35,543 nucleotides of DNA from an uncultured Anaeroplasmataceae bacterium (GCA_944325695.1 CALVBA010000013.1:1-35543), one strand, 5' to 3'. Counted from the stretch's first letter, positions 7,804 to 17,048 are shown. The notes: a model not told the origin generated them from the sequence alone. Program-made: numbers and translations.

Positions 7804-9577
7804 ATAATTCTTTTAACGAGTTGGTCATATCAATTTTTAAAATTGTTTTAGTTAATAATAAATCAACAATAAAAATAAATGCTAACACTAAGAAAAAAGT
7901 AATTAAATAGTTGTACCATGTTACATCTGCTAATGAACCAATTTCTAAATATCTAAATAAAATTGATAATAATCCGCATCCCATTGGAATACCAAATAAA
8001 ATTCCAATGATTGTCATGATAAGAATTTCTCGATAAATATATGAAGTTACTTCTAAGTTACGATAACCTAAAACTTTTAATGTAGCAATTTCACGTTTTC
8101 TTTCACTGATATTCATACTCGTTAAATTATAAATGACAAAAATACATAAAAGTAAAGCAAAACATACAATTACAACAGAAATTGGAATTAAAGCTTCACT
8201 TAAACCTGTCATATTAGGATTATTAACGTTTGTTGAAAAACTATAAATTCCTAAACCAGCTAATACTAACGCTGTACAACCACTTACTGATAAAACAGTC
8301 ATCACTAAGTTAGCTTTATAACGGAAAATATTGCGTAATGTTGATTTATATTTGAAAGATAGTTTTTTCCAAATAAAATGAATTTTTTCTAAGAAAATCT
8401 TCTTTCCTGCTTTAGGTGCTTTAAGATTAAGTAAACTTGCTGGGACTTCTTTTAAGTTATGACGAAGTACTAAAATACTAACAAATAAAGCAGAAAATAA
8501 AATTAATATAAAGGAACTCATTCCTGGTAAAAGGTATACATAGTCAGATTTAGGTGGTAGATAATATGTTACATCAAATACTGGATAAATAACACCAGGA
8601 AGTAAAATAACTCCAATATAAAGCCCGAAAATCGTTGCGATTAGACAAGATACTACAAAATAAGAAATATATTTTCCCATGATTTTAGCATCAGATATTC
8701 CTAAACTCTTATAACAAGCGATAATGCTTCTTTCTTCTTCTACCATTCGAGTGATGGTTGTTAAAACAACTAAACAACTTACAAGAATAAAAAATAGCGG
8801 AAAAATAAATGTTATAACCTCAATTTTATCGCAATATGTTTTTAAACTAATATAACTACGATTTTCCTCTAATGTTAAATAAATATAATCATCGCTAAAG
8901 GATTTTATAACAGATTTAACATATTCTTGATACTCATCACTAAAAAGACTATTATTGATATTTTCCAAAGTTATGTATAAATCTGTTTTTGGTAACAAGT
9001 TTAAAATGTCTGGTCTAGAAAATGTATAATACACCGCTTCTAAATATTGCATATTAGTACTATATTCGCCTGTTTCTTCAAATAATAAAGGATTAACGAC
9101 AATACCAACTACCTTAAATTCATATCCCATAACAGAAATAACCGTATTCAAATTAATAGGTGCAATTTTTTTTGTTTCACGCTCAACCACAATTTCATAA
9201 TCATTTTCTGGTAGGCGTCCTTCAATTAATGTTAGTTTATTAATTTGGTTAATTGAATCAAATACATAAATGCGTGTTTCTTTATTATTCAATGGTAAAT
9301 CAAGCATTGTAAAAGCTTCAACTTGATCGACTTTTTCTAAACTTTCAAAATATGCAATTTCATCATCCGTAAATCCTTGAGTATTAGTTGTTTTAACATT
9401 TAAATCAGAGATATTACTTTCTTGTAAAAATGTATCAAAGGATTCTCTAATAGTCGGTGATAACGAACCTAATCCACCTACAAAAGAGATTCCTAATAGA
9501 ATTATAATCGTGACTGAAATTAATCTTGAAAGATTTGTTTTAATACTACGAAAAACTGTTTTATAAAAAGCTTTCAT
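7802..9577 (-). CDS. FtsX-like ABC transporter permease
   Basis: A 591-residue membrane protein of the FtsX/MacB permease superfamily. Visible order: TM1 (about 19-39), one extracytoplasmic domain (about 40-250, beginning like a MacB-type periplasmic core domain), TM2-4 (about 252-375), TM5 (about 422-445), a short outer loop of about 20 residues, then TM6-8. The cytoplasmic segments ERSIIACYKSLG after TM2 and ERKREIATLKVLGYRN after TM6 are the repeated FtsX coupling motifs that contact an ATPase. The second half lacks the large outer domain found in many full-length relatives. No ATPase gene is adjacent; the gene has its own promoter and terminator, so a partner must be encoded elsewhere. 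ATG start with AAGGTGA. Confidence 0.85.
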   Translation of the reverse strand: MKAFYKTVFRSIKTNLSRLISVTIIILLGISFVGGLGSLSPTIRESFDTFLQESNISDLNVKTTNTQGFTDDEIAYFESLEKVDQVEAFTMLDLPLNNKETRIYVFDSINQINKLTLIEGRLPENDYEIVVERETKKIAPINLNTVISVMGYEFKVVGIVVNPLLFEETGEYSTNMQYLEAVYYTFSRPDILNLLPKTDLYITLENINNSLFSDEYQEYVKSVIKSFSDDYIYLTLEENRSYISLKTYCDKIEVITFIFPLFFILVSCLVVLTTITRMVEEERSIIACYKSLGISDAKIMGKYISYFVVSCLIATIFGLYIGVILLPGVIYPVFDVTYYLPPKSDYVYLLPGMSSFILILFSALFVSILVLRHNLKEVPASLLNLKAPKAGKKIFLEKIHFIWKKLSFKYKSTLRNIFRYKANLVMTVLSVSGCTALVLAGLGIYSFSTNVNNPNMTGLSEALIPISVVIVCFALLLCIFVIYNLTSMNISERKREIATLKVLGYRNLEVTSYIYREILIMTIIGILFGIPMGCGLLSILFRYLEIGSLADVTWYNYLITFFLVLAFIFIVDLLLTKTILKIDMTNSLKEL

Positions 9578-9604
9578 AACATCACCTTATTTCTTTACAC
9601 CTTT

Positions 9605-9633
9605 ATTATAAATCTTTTTCTTCAATTTAACAA
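9605..9633 (-). promoter_or_regulatory. Sigma-A type promoter for the permease gene
   Basis: Minus strand TTGTTA (9628-9633), spacer of exactly 17, TATAAT (9605-9610), 28 bases before the ATG. Together with the terminator at 9680-9705 this makes the permease gene a single-gene transcription unit. Confidence 0.65.
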
Positions 9634-9679
9634 CAATGCTAAAAATAGATCGATATAAAAAGTAATATCCATTAATAAA

Positions 9680-9705
9680 AAAACTGTGAAGTAAATCACA
9701 GTTTT
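9680..9705 (-). terminator. Terminator after dnaI
   Basis: Perfect 10-base inverted repeat AAAACTGTGA / TCACAGTTTT (9680-9689, 9696-9705), loop of six, followed on the minus strand by a T-rich tract. It starts immediately after the dnaI stop codon. Confidence 0.88.
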
Positions 9706-10578
9706 CTAACGAAATCTTTTGTCTAATGATGACCTAATAACCATCGCTTTAATTCGGTCAATAATGCGTAAGGCTTTCGATTCGTTTATCGTTTTTGTTT
9801 CCCCACAAGATAGGTTTAAAGTAAGATCATCGAAATCAGCATTCGAAGAAATAAAAATCGGTAAATTTTGTTGATAACGATAATTAATAATTGGAGAAAA
9901 AACATCATCACGTATCCAAGGAGTCATAAGTTCTGCTCCAAAATCATCTAATATTAAGATATCAATATTTTTTAATTCATTAATACGCTCTTCTAAAGTA
10001 TTATTTGAAATACTTGATTTTAAATTACGAACTAAATCAGGAAAATATACCATTATTGACTTAATATTATTTAGCGCCAATTCATTTGCAAAACATGTTA
10101 ATAAATAAGTTTTTCCTGTTCCAAAACGTCCACATAAAAAAAGGCCTTTATCGATTTTACCATTTTTATAATCACTAATAAAATGATGTAGGTATTCAAC
10201 TTTTTTCATTCTTTCAGGCGAGCTAATATCGTAGTCTTTTAATAAAATATTTGCATTAATGCCATTCATATATAAATATTTAGCATTATTTTTTAAATGT
10301 TGTTTCTTTTTTTCTAACTTTAAAAAATCACATTCATGGTATGTCAAATCATAATAATTTTCATGTACAATACGAGCATAATATCCTTTTGTTGCATATG
10401 GACAACTATCTAATGATTTACATTTTTCGCATGCTTCAGTATTTTCTAAATAATTCATAAAAAATAAAACATTGTTTTCATCAATTTGATAATTTTTTAA
10501 TTTCTCATTATCTTTTAAAGAAGAGATTAGTTTATTTAAAGAATCTTTATTAGCCTTTGCAAATGATCCTTTTATCAT
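9706..10578 (-). CDS. dnaI: Primosomal protein DnaI (helicase loader)
   Basis: A 290-residue AAA+ loader of the replicative helicase. The N-terminal domain carries a probable zinc site with C50, C53, C59, H72 and C83, as in Bacillus DnaI. The ATPase domain has Walker A GRFGTGKT (about 149-156), Walker B ILILDDFGAE (about 205-214) and the sensor FISSNAD further on. DnaI delivers the DnaC helicase to the origin together with DnaB and DnaD. Its ATG overlaps the dnaB stop by four bases (ATGA), with a purine-rich GGGGTGGAAG upstream inside dnaB, so translation is coupled. The dnaB-dnaI order is conserved in Firmicutes. Confidence 0.93.
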   Translation of the reverse strand: MIKGSFAKANKDSLNKLISSLKDNEKLKNYQIDENNVLFFMNYLENTEACEKCKSLDSCPYATKGYYARIVHENYYDLTYHECDFLKLEKKKQHLKNNAKYLYMNGINANILLKDYDISSPERMKKVEYLHHFISDYKNGKIDKGLFLCGRFGTGKTYLLTCFANELALNNIKSIMVYFPDLVRNLKSSISNNTLEERINELKNIDILILDDFGAELMTPWIRDDVFSPIINYRYQQNLPIFISSNADFDDLTLNLSCGETKTINESKALRIIDRIKAMVIRSSLDKRFR

Positions 10579-11786
10579 AATTCTTCCACCCCTTCATTAA
10601 TATTTTTACGATATTCATCTAACCAATCCATCCCTTTAAGTGCTTGTTTAGGTTTTGAATTATTAAATGATGGTTTTTTAGTATTATCATTTTCTAAGTA
10701 CTCACACGCTTTTTCAATAGTTGTCAGACCTTTTTTAATCCAATCTGCTTCTACTTTTTTAAAATAATTTAATCCCGGAACAGCCCCATCTTTAGTCTGA
10801 AGGACATACATCAAAATGCAGTTTAAAATCCCACGATCTAATTCAGAATCATTATAAAAACTTTGAATATTATTTAAATCCATTGCAATAGGTACCATTC
10901 CGGTAATATTTCTGATAATACTTTCAGCGCTCATATTACGAATTTTACTGTATTTTTTTTCTTCTTCTGACTGAATTACAGTATCTAAAACAGGAGGAAT
11001 ATTTTTATTTAAAAAATTATAATGTTCTCGAGCCTTTCTACTTAGTACAGCATAATCAAATTCCGGTGCTGTAATAGAATTTAAATAAATTCCACGCATC
11101 GTTTCTTCATTAAAACCATATGTATAGGCGAGATTAATAATTGTTTTTTTAAACTTTGGATTATTAATTCTTACTTTATCGATTGTTTTTCGCGATAATC
11201 CACCAACAAAACTATCGTAATTAAATTGATGCGTTGAAACTTGAATAGATTTATTAGGTTTACGCCCTAATAAATATTCATCAATATCAAAGAAGTTACC
11301 TTTTAAATCACTTTTGAAAACATCATCAAATTTTTTTGTAATATCAGTATAAGCTTTTTTATCTATTGTTGTGATTTTGAAAAAATCAACTAGCTTATAA
11401 AAACTATCTTTTTCTATTTTACTTTCTAAATAAACACTCAATGAACCATCTTTTAAAAACTGTTTACTTGTTAAAGGAATTTTTAAAAGATAGATATAAT
11501 GATTATTTTTTTGATATGTTGTCAATAAATCAATGGCTTCTAATTTAATGCGGGCTTGATAGAATTCTTCTAATGTCATATTAGTCATCTTTAAAATCAT
11601 TTTATGATCTAACAAAAGATTTGATGATAATGATGAGCGTTCTAAGAGACTATTAAATACTAAATATAACGTAAAGGCTTGTACACCGATTAAGGGTTGA
11701 TATAAAAGAGTTAAACTATGATAATCATCACTTCCTAATGTCGCACAAGAAACGATTTGTATTTGATCAGTTTCTAACAATTCCAA
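10575..11786 (-). CDS. dnaB: Replication initiation and membrane attachment protein DnaB (DnaD/DnaB family)
   Basis: A 403-residue protein, somewhat shorter than B. subtilis DnaB (about 470). The N-terminal winged-helix DDBH1-like region starts with the YHSLTLLYQPLIGVQAFTLYL segment, typical of this family, and a C-terminal DnaD-like DDBH2 region spans roughly residues 290-360 with the NCILMYVLQTKDGAVPGLNYFKKV-ADW stretch. It acts in DnaA-dependent loading of the replicative helicase. This is the Gram-positive initiator, not the E. coli DnaB helicase. The start is TTG at 11786 with GGGGGAG six bases upstream. The gene ends in TGA overlapping the dnaI start, which shows that UGA terminates here. 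Confidence 0.88.
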   Translation of the reverse strand: MELLETDQIQIVSCATLGSDDYHSLTLLYQPLIGVQAFTLYLVFNSLLERSSLSSNLLLDHKMILKMTNMTLEEFYQARIKLEAIDLLTTYQKNNHYIYLLKIPLTSKQFLKDGSLSVYLESKIEKDSFYKLVDFFKITTIDKKAYTDITKKFDDVFKSDLKGNFFDIDEYLLGRKPNKSIQVSTHQFNYDSFVGGLSRKTIDKVRINNPKFKKTIINLAYTYGFNEETMRGIYLNSITAPEFDYAVLSRKAREHYNFLNKNIPPVLDTVIQSEEEKKYSKIRNMSAESIIRNITGMVPIAMDLNNIQSFYNDSELDRGILNCILMYVLQTKDGAVPGLNYFKKVEADWIKKGLTTIEKACEYLENDNTKKPSFNNSKPKQALKGMDWLDEYRKNINEGVEEL

Positions 11787-11800
11787 TTAAATCTCCCCCT

Positions 11801-12145
11801 TTAATTTTTATTTTGTAGTCCTAAACCAACAAAATTTAATTCTTTTTTTAATTCATCATAAATTTTACTGAATTTCTTTAAAATTCTCCTTCTTTCAAAA
11901 AAGGAACCTTCAAAAGAAAAATCTAAAAATGAGTAACGTTCATAAGTTTCAAATTTCATTAAAACTTCAACACCTTTAATAGCGATTAAATAATCATTAA
12001 AGGTATCATCAATACTCAAAACATCAATATCAAGCTTACCACAAGCTTTTAGAAAAGCATCTTTTAATTTAAAAAGTGGATTTTGATAATAATGTGTTAT
12101 TAATAATTCATTTTGACCATATTCTCTACTTTCTACCAAAGTCAT
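11801..12145 (-). CDS. Hypothetical protein between coaE and dnaB
   Basis: A 114-residue soluble protein that I do not recognise. It is predicted alpha/beta with a basic helical stretch (FFERRRILKKFSKIYDELKKEL, residues about 82-103) and no cysteine pair. The ATG overlaps the coaE stop by one base (TAATG) and dnaB starts 14 bases after its end, so it is firmly inside the polA-mutM-coaE-dnaB-dnaI operon. In B. subtilis the gene between coaE and dnaB includes nrdR; this protein has neither the NrdR zinc ribbon nor an ATP cone, so it is not NrdR. A role linked to replication start or CoA synthesis is only suggested by position. Confidence 0.75.
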   Translation of the reverse strand: MTLVESREYGQNELLITHYYQNPLFKLKDAFLKACGKLDIDVLSIDDTFNDYLIAIKGVEVLMKFETYERYSFLDFSFEGSFFERRRILKKFSKIYDELKKELNFVGLGLQNKN

Positions 12146-12720
12146 TATAACGCCTCAACCTTCTTGATCAACTGATCTATTTTATAATATAAATCTTCTA
12201 GACTATCACTATCATTATACACCACAAAAGAAGCTTTTTGCACTTTTTCTTCTTGAGACATTTGACTTTCTATCATTTTAATTGCTTCTTGTTTAGTAAT
12301 ATTATTACGTTTAATTAAACGTTTGATTTGAATTTCTTTAGAACAAGCAACAACCAAAGTGTAATCACATAAAAGGTCAAAATTAGCTTCAAATAACAGT
12401 GGCACATCTATGAATTTAATTTTATCTTGTGAAGCATTTACTTCTTTTATCATTTCTTTTTTAACAAGTGGATGAATCAAATTATTTATTTTTTGTCGTT
12501 TATCACTATCATTAAAAATTAAATTTGAAACATATTTTTTATAATTATTCTTAGGTAATGTAATTTTTAATTCCTTTTCTAATAATAAGCGAAAAGAATC
12601 TTTTTCCCATAATTTTCGAACAATTAAATCCGCATCAGAAACAAAATAACCTTTCAAAGTTAAATAATTACTTACAGTCGATTTACCACAGGCAATTCCA
12701 CCAGTGATACCAATAATCAT
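12145..12720 (-). CDS. coaE: Dephospho-CoA kinase
   Basis: A 191-residue P-loop kinase performing the last step of coenzyme A synthesis (phosphorylation of dephospho-CoA at the ribose 3' hydroxyl). Evidence: IGITGGIACGKST at the N-terminus (Walker A), VSDADLIVRKL (about 31-41), the HP motif in NLIHPLVK, and the DVPLLFE segment. Start choice: the reading frame extends to a TTG at 12738 within mutM, but the ATG at 12720 makes a standard ATGA overlap with the mutM stop and gives the usual MIIGITGG N-terminus. The TTG does have an upstream AGGAAGAGG, so it cannot be fully excluded. Confidence 0.93.
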   Translation of the reverse strand: MIIGITGGIACGKSTVSNYLTLKGYFVSDADLIVRKLWEKDSFRLLLEKELKITLPKNNYKKYVSNLIFNDSDKRQKINNLIHPLVKKEMIKEVNASQDKIKFIDVPLLFEANFDLLCDYTLVVACSKEIQIKRLIKRNNITKQEAIKMIESQMSQEEKVQKASFVVYNDSDSLEDLYYKIDQLIKKVEAL

Positions 12721-13526
12721 TTTTGGCAACAAGGACAATAATAAGTTCCTCTTCCTCCAACTTTAATTTTTTCAACTGGCGTTTGACATTTTTTACAATT
12801 TTTCATCGTATGCACATTTAAGTTTTGTTGAAACATCCCTGTTACTCCTAACTGTGAAGTATAACTACGAATTGTCGTTCCACCAGCTTTAATCGCATCA
12901 TTTAGTATCGAAATGGTAGCTTGTTTAATATTTAATAAATCATTATCTGTTAATGTATTACCTAATCTAGTTGGTAATAAACCAACTGCGAAACATATTT
13001 CATCAGCATAAATGTTACCAATTCCTGCGATAACACTTTGATCTAATAATAATGTTTTAATTGGTTTACGTTTTAAAAACTTAGCACGTAAATATTCTAA
13101 ATCACATTTATCATCAAAAGCTTCTAAACCTAAATTTTTAAGAGGGCTTTCGGTAAACAAATCATCCTTATTAACAATATCAAATGTTCCAAATTTTCTT
13201 GTATCGTGATAGCGAAGTGTAAAATGATCAAAGAAAAATTCAACATGCTCGTGTTTCGAGTGAACTTCTCCAAATTTTTTTACATAATATTTTCCTTCCA
13301 TTCGCAAGTGACTTAACATATAAAAGTCATCGAAACAAAAAATTAAATATTTACCATATCGTCGAATATCATTGATTTTTTGATTTTCTAAACGTTTTTT
13401 AAATTCTTCAACACTTGTATTTTTAATTACACCATCATAATATACTTCGACTTTACGAATTGTTTGGTGCAATAGTTCTTTTTTTAAAATTTCTTTTACT
13501 GTTTCTACTTCTGGTAATTCTGGCAT
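12717..13526 (-). CDS. mutM: Formamidopyrimidine-DNA glycosylase (Fpg/MutM)
   Basis: A 269-residue base-excision repair enzyme that removes 8-oxoguanine and formamidopyrimidines. The mature N-terminus PELPEVETV supplies the catalytic Pro and Glu. The conserved Lys in RRYGKYLIF (about residue 58), the SQLGVTGMFQQ-L-VH segment and the terminal zinc finger CKKCQTP...CPCC are all present. Length is normal. ATG start with GAGGTTGAT about ten bases upstream. It follows polA and the nitroreductase gene and overlaps coaE, the standard Firmicutes polA-mutM-coaE order with one insertion. Confidence 0.96.
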   Translation of the reverse strand: MPELPEVETVKEILKKELLHQTIRKVEVYYDGVIKNTSVEEFKKRLENQKINDIRRYGKYLIFCFDDFYMLSHLRMEGKYYVKKFGEVHSKHEHVEFFFDHFTLRYHDTRKFGTFDIVNKDDLFTESPLKNLGLEAFDDKCDLEYLRAKFLKRKPIKTLLLDQSVIAGIGNIYADEICFAVGLLPTRLGNTLTDNDLLNIKQATISILNDAIKAGGTTIRSYTSQLGVTGMFQQNLNVHTMKNCKKCQTPVEKIKVGGRGTYYCPCCQK

Positions 13527-13528
13527 TT

Positions 13529-14038
13529 CTAATCAACCTCGTTAAATTTTATTTTACTTTCATCAAAATAATTTTTATTATAAAACTCATTTTCATTTTT
13601 TGGATATCCAAAACATACTAAGGCAAAACAAGTTAAACTATCTGTTAATCGTAGAATTTTATTAATTGCTTGTGTTTTATCATCTAAAGGATAAACTCCA
13701 ATCATGCAACTTCCAATACCTAATGCCCTAGCTTCAAGCATCATATTTTGACAAACCATTCCTAAATCCACTGAAACCAATTCATCTACTTTGACATCAT
13801 TTTTATCAAAGTAAACGGCGATTAATTCTTTGGCATTAGAAACGGTCATTGTTCCCTTACATACTTGTGACAATTTTATAATCAAATTTTGATTATCAAT
13901 AACTAAAAACCGTTCTACATGCTGATTTTTAGCTGATGGAGCTTGAAAACCAGCTTTGATAATTTTATATATACTATCTTTGGAAATTCTTTTATCTGTA
14001 TAACTGCGAATACTTCTTCTTGTGAAAATTTCTTCCAT
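13529..14038 (-). CDS. Nitroreductase family protein (FMN-dependent)
   Basis: A 169-residue flavoprotein of the NADH-oxidase/nitroreductase fold. The N-terminal RRSIRSYTDKRIS segment contributes the FMN phosphate-binding Arg residues, followed by QAPSAKNQH (residues about 31-39), a hallmark FMN site, and the LGIGSCMIGVYP segment around 106-117. It is short, typical of the compact class of these enzymes. The physiological substrate is unknown. It sits between polA and mutM, where other Firmicutes usually have nothing, and has a good GAGGTGG ribosome binding site overlapping the end of the nitroreductase-polA junction. Confidence 0.88.
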   Translation of the reverse strand: MEEIFTRRSIRSYTDKRISKDSIYKIIKAGFQAPSAKNQHVERFLVIDNQNLIIKLSQVCKGTMTVSNAKELIAVYFDKNDVKVDELVSVDLGMVCQNMMLEARALGIGSCMIGVYPLDDKTQAINKILRLTDSLTCFALVCFGYPKNENEFYNKNYFDESKIKFNEVD

Positions 14039-16660
14039 TTAATCCACCTCGAACCATGTATCTCCAAAATCATACTCTATTTTAAGTGGTACTTTTAACT
14101 TAATAGCATTTTCCATAGCATCTTTGACAAGTTTTATAACCGTATTATGTTCATCTTTTTTAACTTCTAAGATTAATTCATCATGAACTTGTAAAATTAT
14201 GCGACTAGCTAATTTTTCTTTTTTTAGATTTTCATCTAATTTAATCATCGCTAATTTAATAATATCTGCAGCACTACCTTGAATTGGAGCATTCATGGCT
14301 GTCCTTTTACCAAATTCACGCATTTGATATACTGGAGATTTTAACTCAGGGATAAATCGTTTACGATTTTTAATCGTTTTAACATATCCTTTTTCTTTGG
14401 CTTCTTCTAATAATCCATCCATATAAACTTTAATTTCTGGATAAACTTCATAATAAGATGCAATAAAATTTTCTGCTTCCTTAGCGCTGATATGAAGATC
14501 TGTTGCTAACCCCCAACTTGACATTCCATATATAATTCCAAAGTTAACGGCTTTAGCTTTACGACGATCATCATATGTAATATCTTCTTTTTTAAATATC
14601 TTTTTAGCTGTTTCAGTATGGATGTCATGATCATCATTGAATGCTTTAATTAGCTCTTTAACATTAGCTAAAGAAGCTAAAACGCGTAATTCAATTTGCG
14701 AATAATCGGCAGCTAAAAATTCAAATGTATCGTCGGTTGGAATAAACATTTTACGAATATTTTTTCCTTCTTCATAACGAATAGGAATATTTTGTAAATT
14801 TGGTTCAATCGATGATAAACGTCCTGTTTGTGTTAAGGCCTGTTGGTAGATAGTGTGTAGTTTATGATCAGAATAAATATGTTGTTTCATTCCTTCTAAA
14901 TAAGTTGAATAAAGTTTAGTAAGAGTTCGATATTCCATAATATATGGAATAATTGGATGATATGGGCGTAAATTTTCTAAAACTTCAATGTTTGTAGCAT
15001 ATCCTGTCTTCGTCTTTTTAGCAAACGGTAATGCTAAATCATCAAATAAAACCTCACCTAATTGTTTTGGACTAGCAATATTAAACTCTTTATTAGCTAA
15101 TCGATAAATTTCTTGTTCGATATTTTTAATTTTAGCATAAATATCATTTGTTTGTACTTTCAATTCATTTAAATCAATTCTAATTCCCGAAACTTCCATT
15201 TTAGCTAATACTAAGCTTAATGGTAATTCTATTTCACTAAATAATTCATATTGTTCATTTTCTTTTAATTCTTTAATTAAATTATTTTTTAATAGGTATA
15301 AACATGTTGTTTTTTTCACAATATGTTCGTATAAAATTTCTTCTTTTGGTAGAGCTTTTTTAGCTCCTTTTCCATAGATTACTTCCTCATATTCTACGTT
15401 GTTATAATCAAAATAACTAGCGACTTGACGCATTTCTTCTTTAGCTATACTTGGATTTAAAATATAACTAGCTAAAAGCATATCAAAACTAACTCCTGAT
15501 AAGTTAATATTATGATGCATACATAAAACATAACATTTTTTAGCATTATAAACGTGTTTTTTATTCATCTCATCTTCTAAATATAATCGAAAATCAATTG
15601 ATTCATCTAACATTTTCGGATTGATAATAAAATTTCCTAATTTATTTTTTAAACCAATCGCAATTAACTCATCTTGGTGATAATTCTCACCAAATGTTTC
15701 AAATATCAAACTAGAATTTGGTAGTAAAATTTTTTTTATTTCCTCATTTTTATCAATTACTTGATATGTATATTCCATTGTTTTGGAAATTGGGGTTGTT
15801 GTTTTACGTTTAATTAAAGAGTGAAATTCCATATTTTGATAAAAATCAATTAATTTATTATCGTCATATTCTTTCTTAATACAATCTTCTAAACCAATTT
15901 CTAAAGGAGAATCTGTTTTAATTTTTACCATTTGGCGACATAATTTGACTTGATCAATTCCTGCGCGAATTTTTTCTTGTAATTTACCTTTTATTAAATC
16001 AACATTATTAATGATATTATCTAATGAATCATATTCACTAAGTAATTTAACAGCCGTTTTTTCGCCAACACCGCTTATACCGGGTAAATTATCCGATGGA
16101 TCTCCCATAATTGCTTTATAATCGATAAATTGATCATAACGAATATTAAAATGCTCATAAAAATTATCAACATTTAAATCTAGAGTATCCGTTAAACCTC
16201 TTTTTGATAAATGAACATCAGTATTTTTATTAATAAGTTGTAGTAAATCTTTATCTGAAGAATAAATATCAACATGAAAATCTTTTAATGAAGCCTCATT
16301 AGCAATCGTTCCAATAATATCATCAGCTTCATATAAATCTACTTCATAGCGTTTAATCTTAACAACATCTAAAAATTCTTTAATAAAAGGAATTTGCAGG
16401 CGTAATTCTTCGGGCATTGGACTTCTTCCACCCTTGTAAGATTCTAATAAATCATGGCGAAAAGTTTTCTTTCCCTTATCAAAAGCAACTAAAATATAAT
16501 CATATTCCGTATTCATGATATTTTCAAACATATTACAAAAAGCAAAAATTGCATTTGTATAAAGTCCTTTACTATTTTTCATTAAATTACCTGAATCTGC
16601 TGTTGCAAAATAAGCTTTATACATTAAGCTATTTCCATCAATTAATACAACCCGCTTCAT
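14039..16660 (-). CDS. polA: DNA polymerase I
   Basis: An 873-residue family A polymerase. The 5'-3' exonuclease domain (1 to about 290) starts with LIDGNSLMYKAY and includes EADDIIGT, SSDKDLLQL and GDPSDNLPGI-GVGEKTA. The middle 3'-5' exonuclease-like domain (about 300-460) has lost the canonical DxE (the segment reads IFETFG), so proofreading is probably absent, as in Bacillus Pol I. The polymerase domain holds motif A DYSQIELRVLA (about 650), motif B RRKAKAVNFGIIYG (about 700) and motif C QVHDEL (about 825). It fills gaps and removes RNA primers. ATG start with AAGGAG. A terminator lies between yhbY and this gene, and no strong promoter is visible in the remaining 50 bases. Confidence 0.97.
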   Translation of the reverse strand: MKRVVLIDGNSLMYKAYFATADSGNLMKNSKGLYTNAIFAFCNMFENIMNTEYDYILVAFDKGKKTFRHDLLESYKGGRSPMPEELRLQIPFIKEFLDVVKIKRYEVDLYEADDIIGTIANEASLKDFHVDIYSSDKDLLQLINKNTDVHLSKRGLTDTLDLNVDNFYEHFNIRYDQFIDYKAIMGDPSDNLPGISGVGEKTAVKLLSEYDSLDNIINNVDLIKGKLQEKIRAGIDQVKLCRQMVKIKTDSPLEIGLEDCIKKEYDDNKLIDFYQNMEFHSLIKRKTTTPISKTMEYTYQVIDKNEEIKKILLPNSSLIFETFGENYHQDELIAIGLKNKLGNFIINPKMLDESIDFRLYLEDEMNKKHVYNAKKCYVLCMHHNINLSGVSFDMLLASYILNPSIAKEEMRQVASYFDYNNVEYEEVIYGKGAKKALPKEEILYEHIVKKTTCLYLLKNNLIKELKENEQYELFSEIELPLSLVLAKMEVSGIRIDLNELKVQTNDIYAKIKNIEQEIYRLANKEFNIASPKQLGEVLFDDLALPFAKKTKTGYATNIEVLENLRPYHPIIPYIMEYRTLTKLYSTYLEGMKQHIYSDHKLHTIYQQALTQTGRLSSIEPNLQNIPIRYEEGKNIRKMFIPTDDTFEFLAADYSQIELRVLASLANVKELIKAFNDDHDIHTETAKKIFKKEDITYDDRRKAKAVNFGIIYGMSSWGLATDLHISAKEAENFIASYYEVYPEIKVYMDGLLEEAKEKGYVKTIKNRKRFIPELKSPVYQMREFGKRTAMNAPIQGSAADIIKLAMIKLDENLKKEKLASRIILQVHDELILEVKKDEHNTVIKLVKDAMENAIKLKVPLKIEYDFGDTWFEVD

Positions 16661-16709
16661 ATAATCACTCCTTTTTGATTGTTTTTTTATTTAACAGTTT
16701 AATAAAAAA

Positions 16710-16725
16710 TACGCTATAAAGCGTA
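16710..16725 (-). terminator. Terminator after yhbY
   Basis: Stem TACGCT / AGCGTA with loop of four, followed on the minus strand by TTTTTT. It lies seven bases after the yhbY stop and about 50 bases upstream of polA, so yhbY may be largely separate from the polA operon, or read-through may feed it. Confidence 0.75.
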
Positions 16726-16731
16726 GTAATT

Positions 16732-17025
16732 TTATTTTGGTAAAACAATTGGATATTTAGCGTTTTTACTTTTTTGATATAAAACAATTGTTCTTCCGAT
16801 AACTTGAACTAATTCAATATCTGTATCTTTAAAATTTTCAGCAATTTCTTCTGTTTCATAAATACAATTTTGTAATACTGATACTTTCATTAATTCATGT
16901 TTATTTAAGTAATTATAAATATCTGTGATAATATTTTCTGTTAGCCCATCTTTACCAATTTGACATGTTGGCGTTAAGTTGTGAGCTAATTTTTTTAAAT
17001 AACTTTTTTGTTTACTAGTAAGCAT
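16732..17025 (-). CDS. yhbY: Ribosome assembly RNA-binding protein YhbY (CRM domain)
   Basis: A 97-residue single CRM-domain protein that binds pre-50S ribosomal particles. It begins LTSKQKSYLKKLAHNLTP as usual for the family, contains QIGKDGLTENI (residues about 22-32), the KVSVLQNC strand, and VQVIGRTIVLYQ near the end, all standard. ATG start preceded by GAAAGGGTG. In B. subtilis the gene lies between aroE and nadD; here it stands alone at the head of the polA unit, behind its own promoter. Confidence 0.93.
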   Translation of the reverse strand: MLTSKQKSYLKKLAHNLTPTCQIGKDGLTENIITDIYNYLNKHELMKVSVLQNCIYETEEIAENFKDTDIELVQVIGRTIVLYQKSKNAKYPIVLPK

Positions 17026-17048
17026 TTAATACACCCTTTCTGCATAAT

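Noticed and set aside
9611-9679. Possible small basic membrane peptide between dnaI and the permease gene
   Set aside because: The open frame lacks any ATG, GTG or TTG with an SD and coincides with the permease promoter.
10575-12719. UGA read as tryptophan, as in mycoplasmas
   Set aside because: mutM and dnaB both end in UGA at exactly the expected C-terminus, within ATGA overlaps with the next gene, and Trp codons in conserved positions are UGG.
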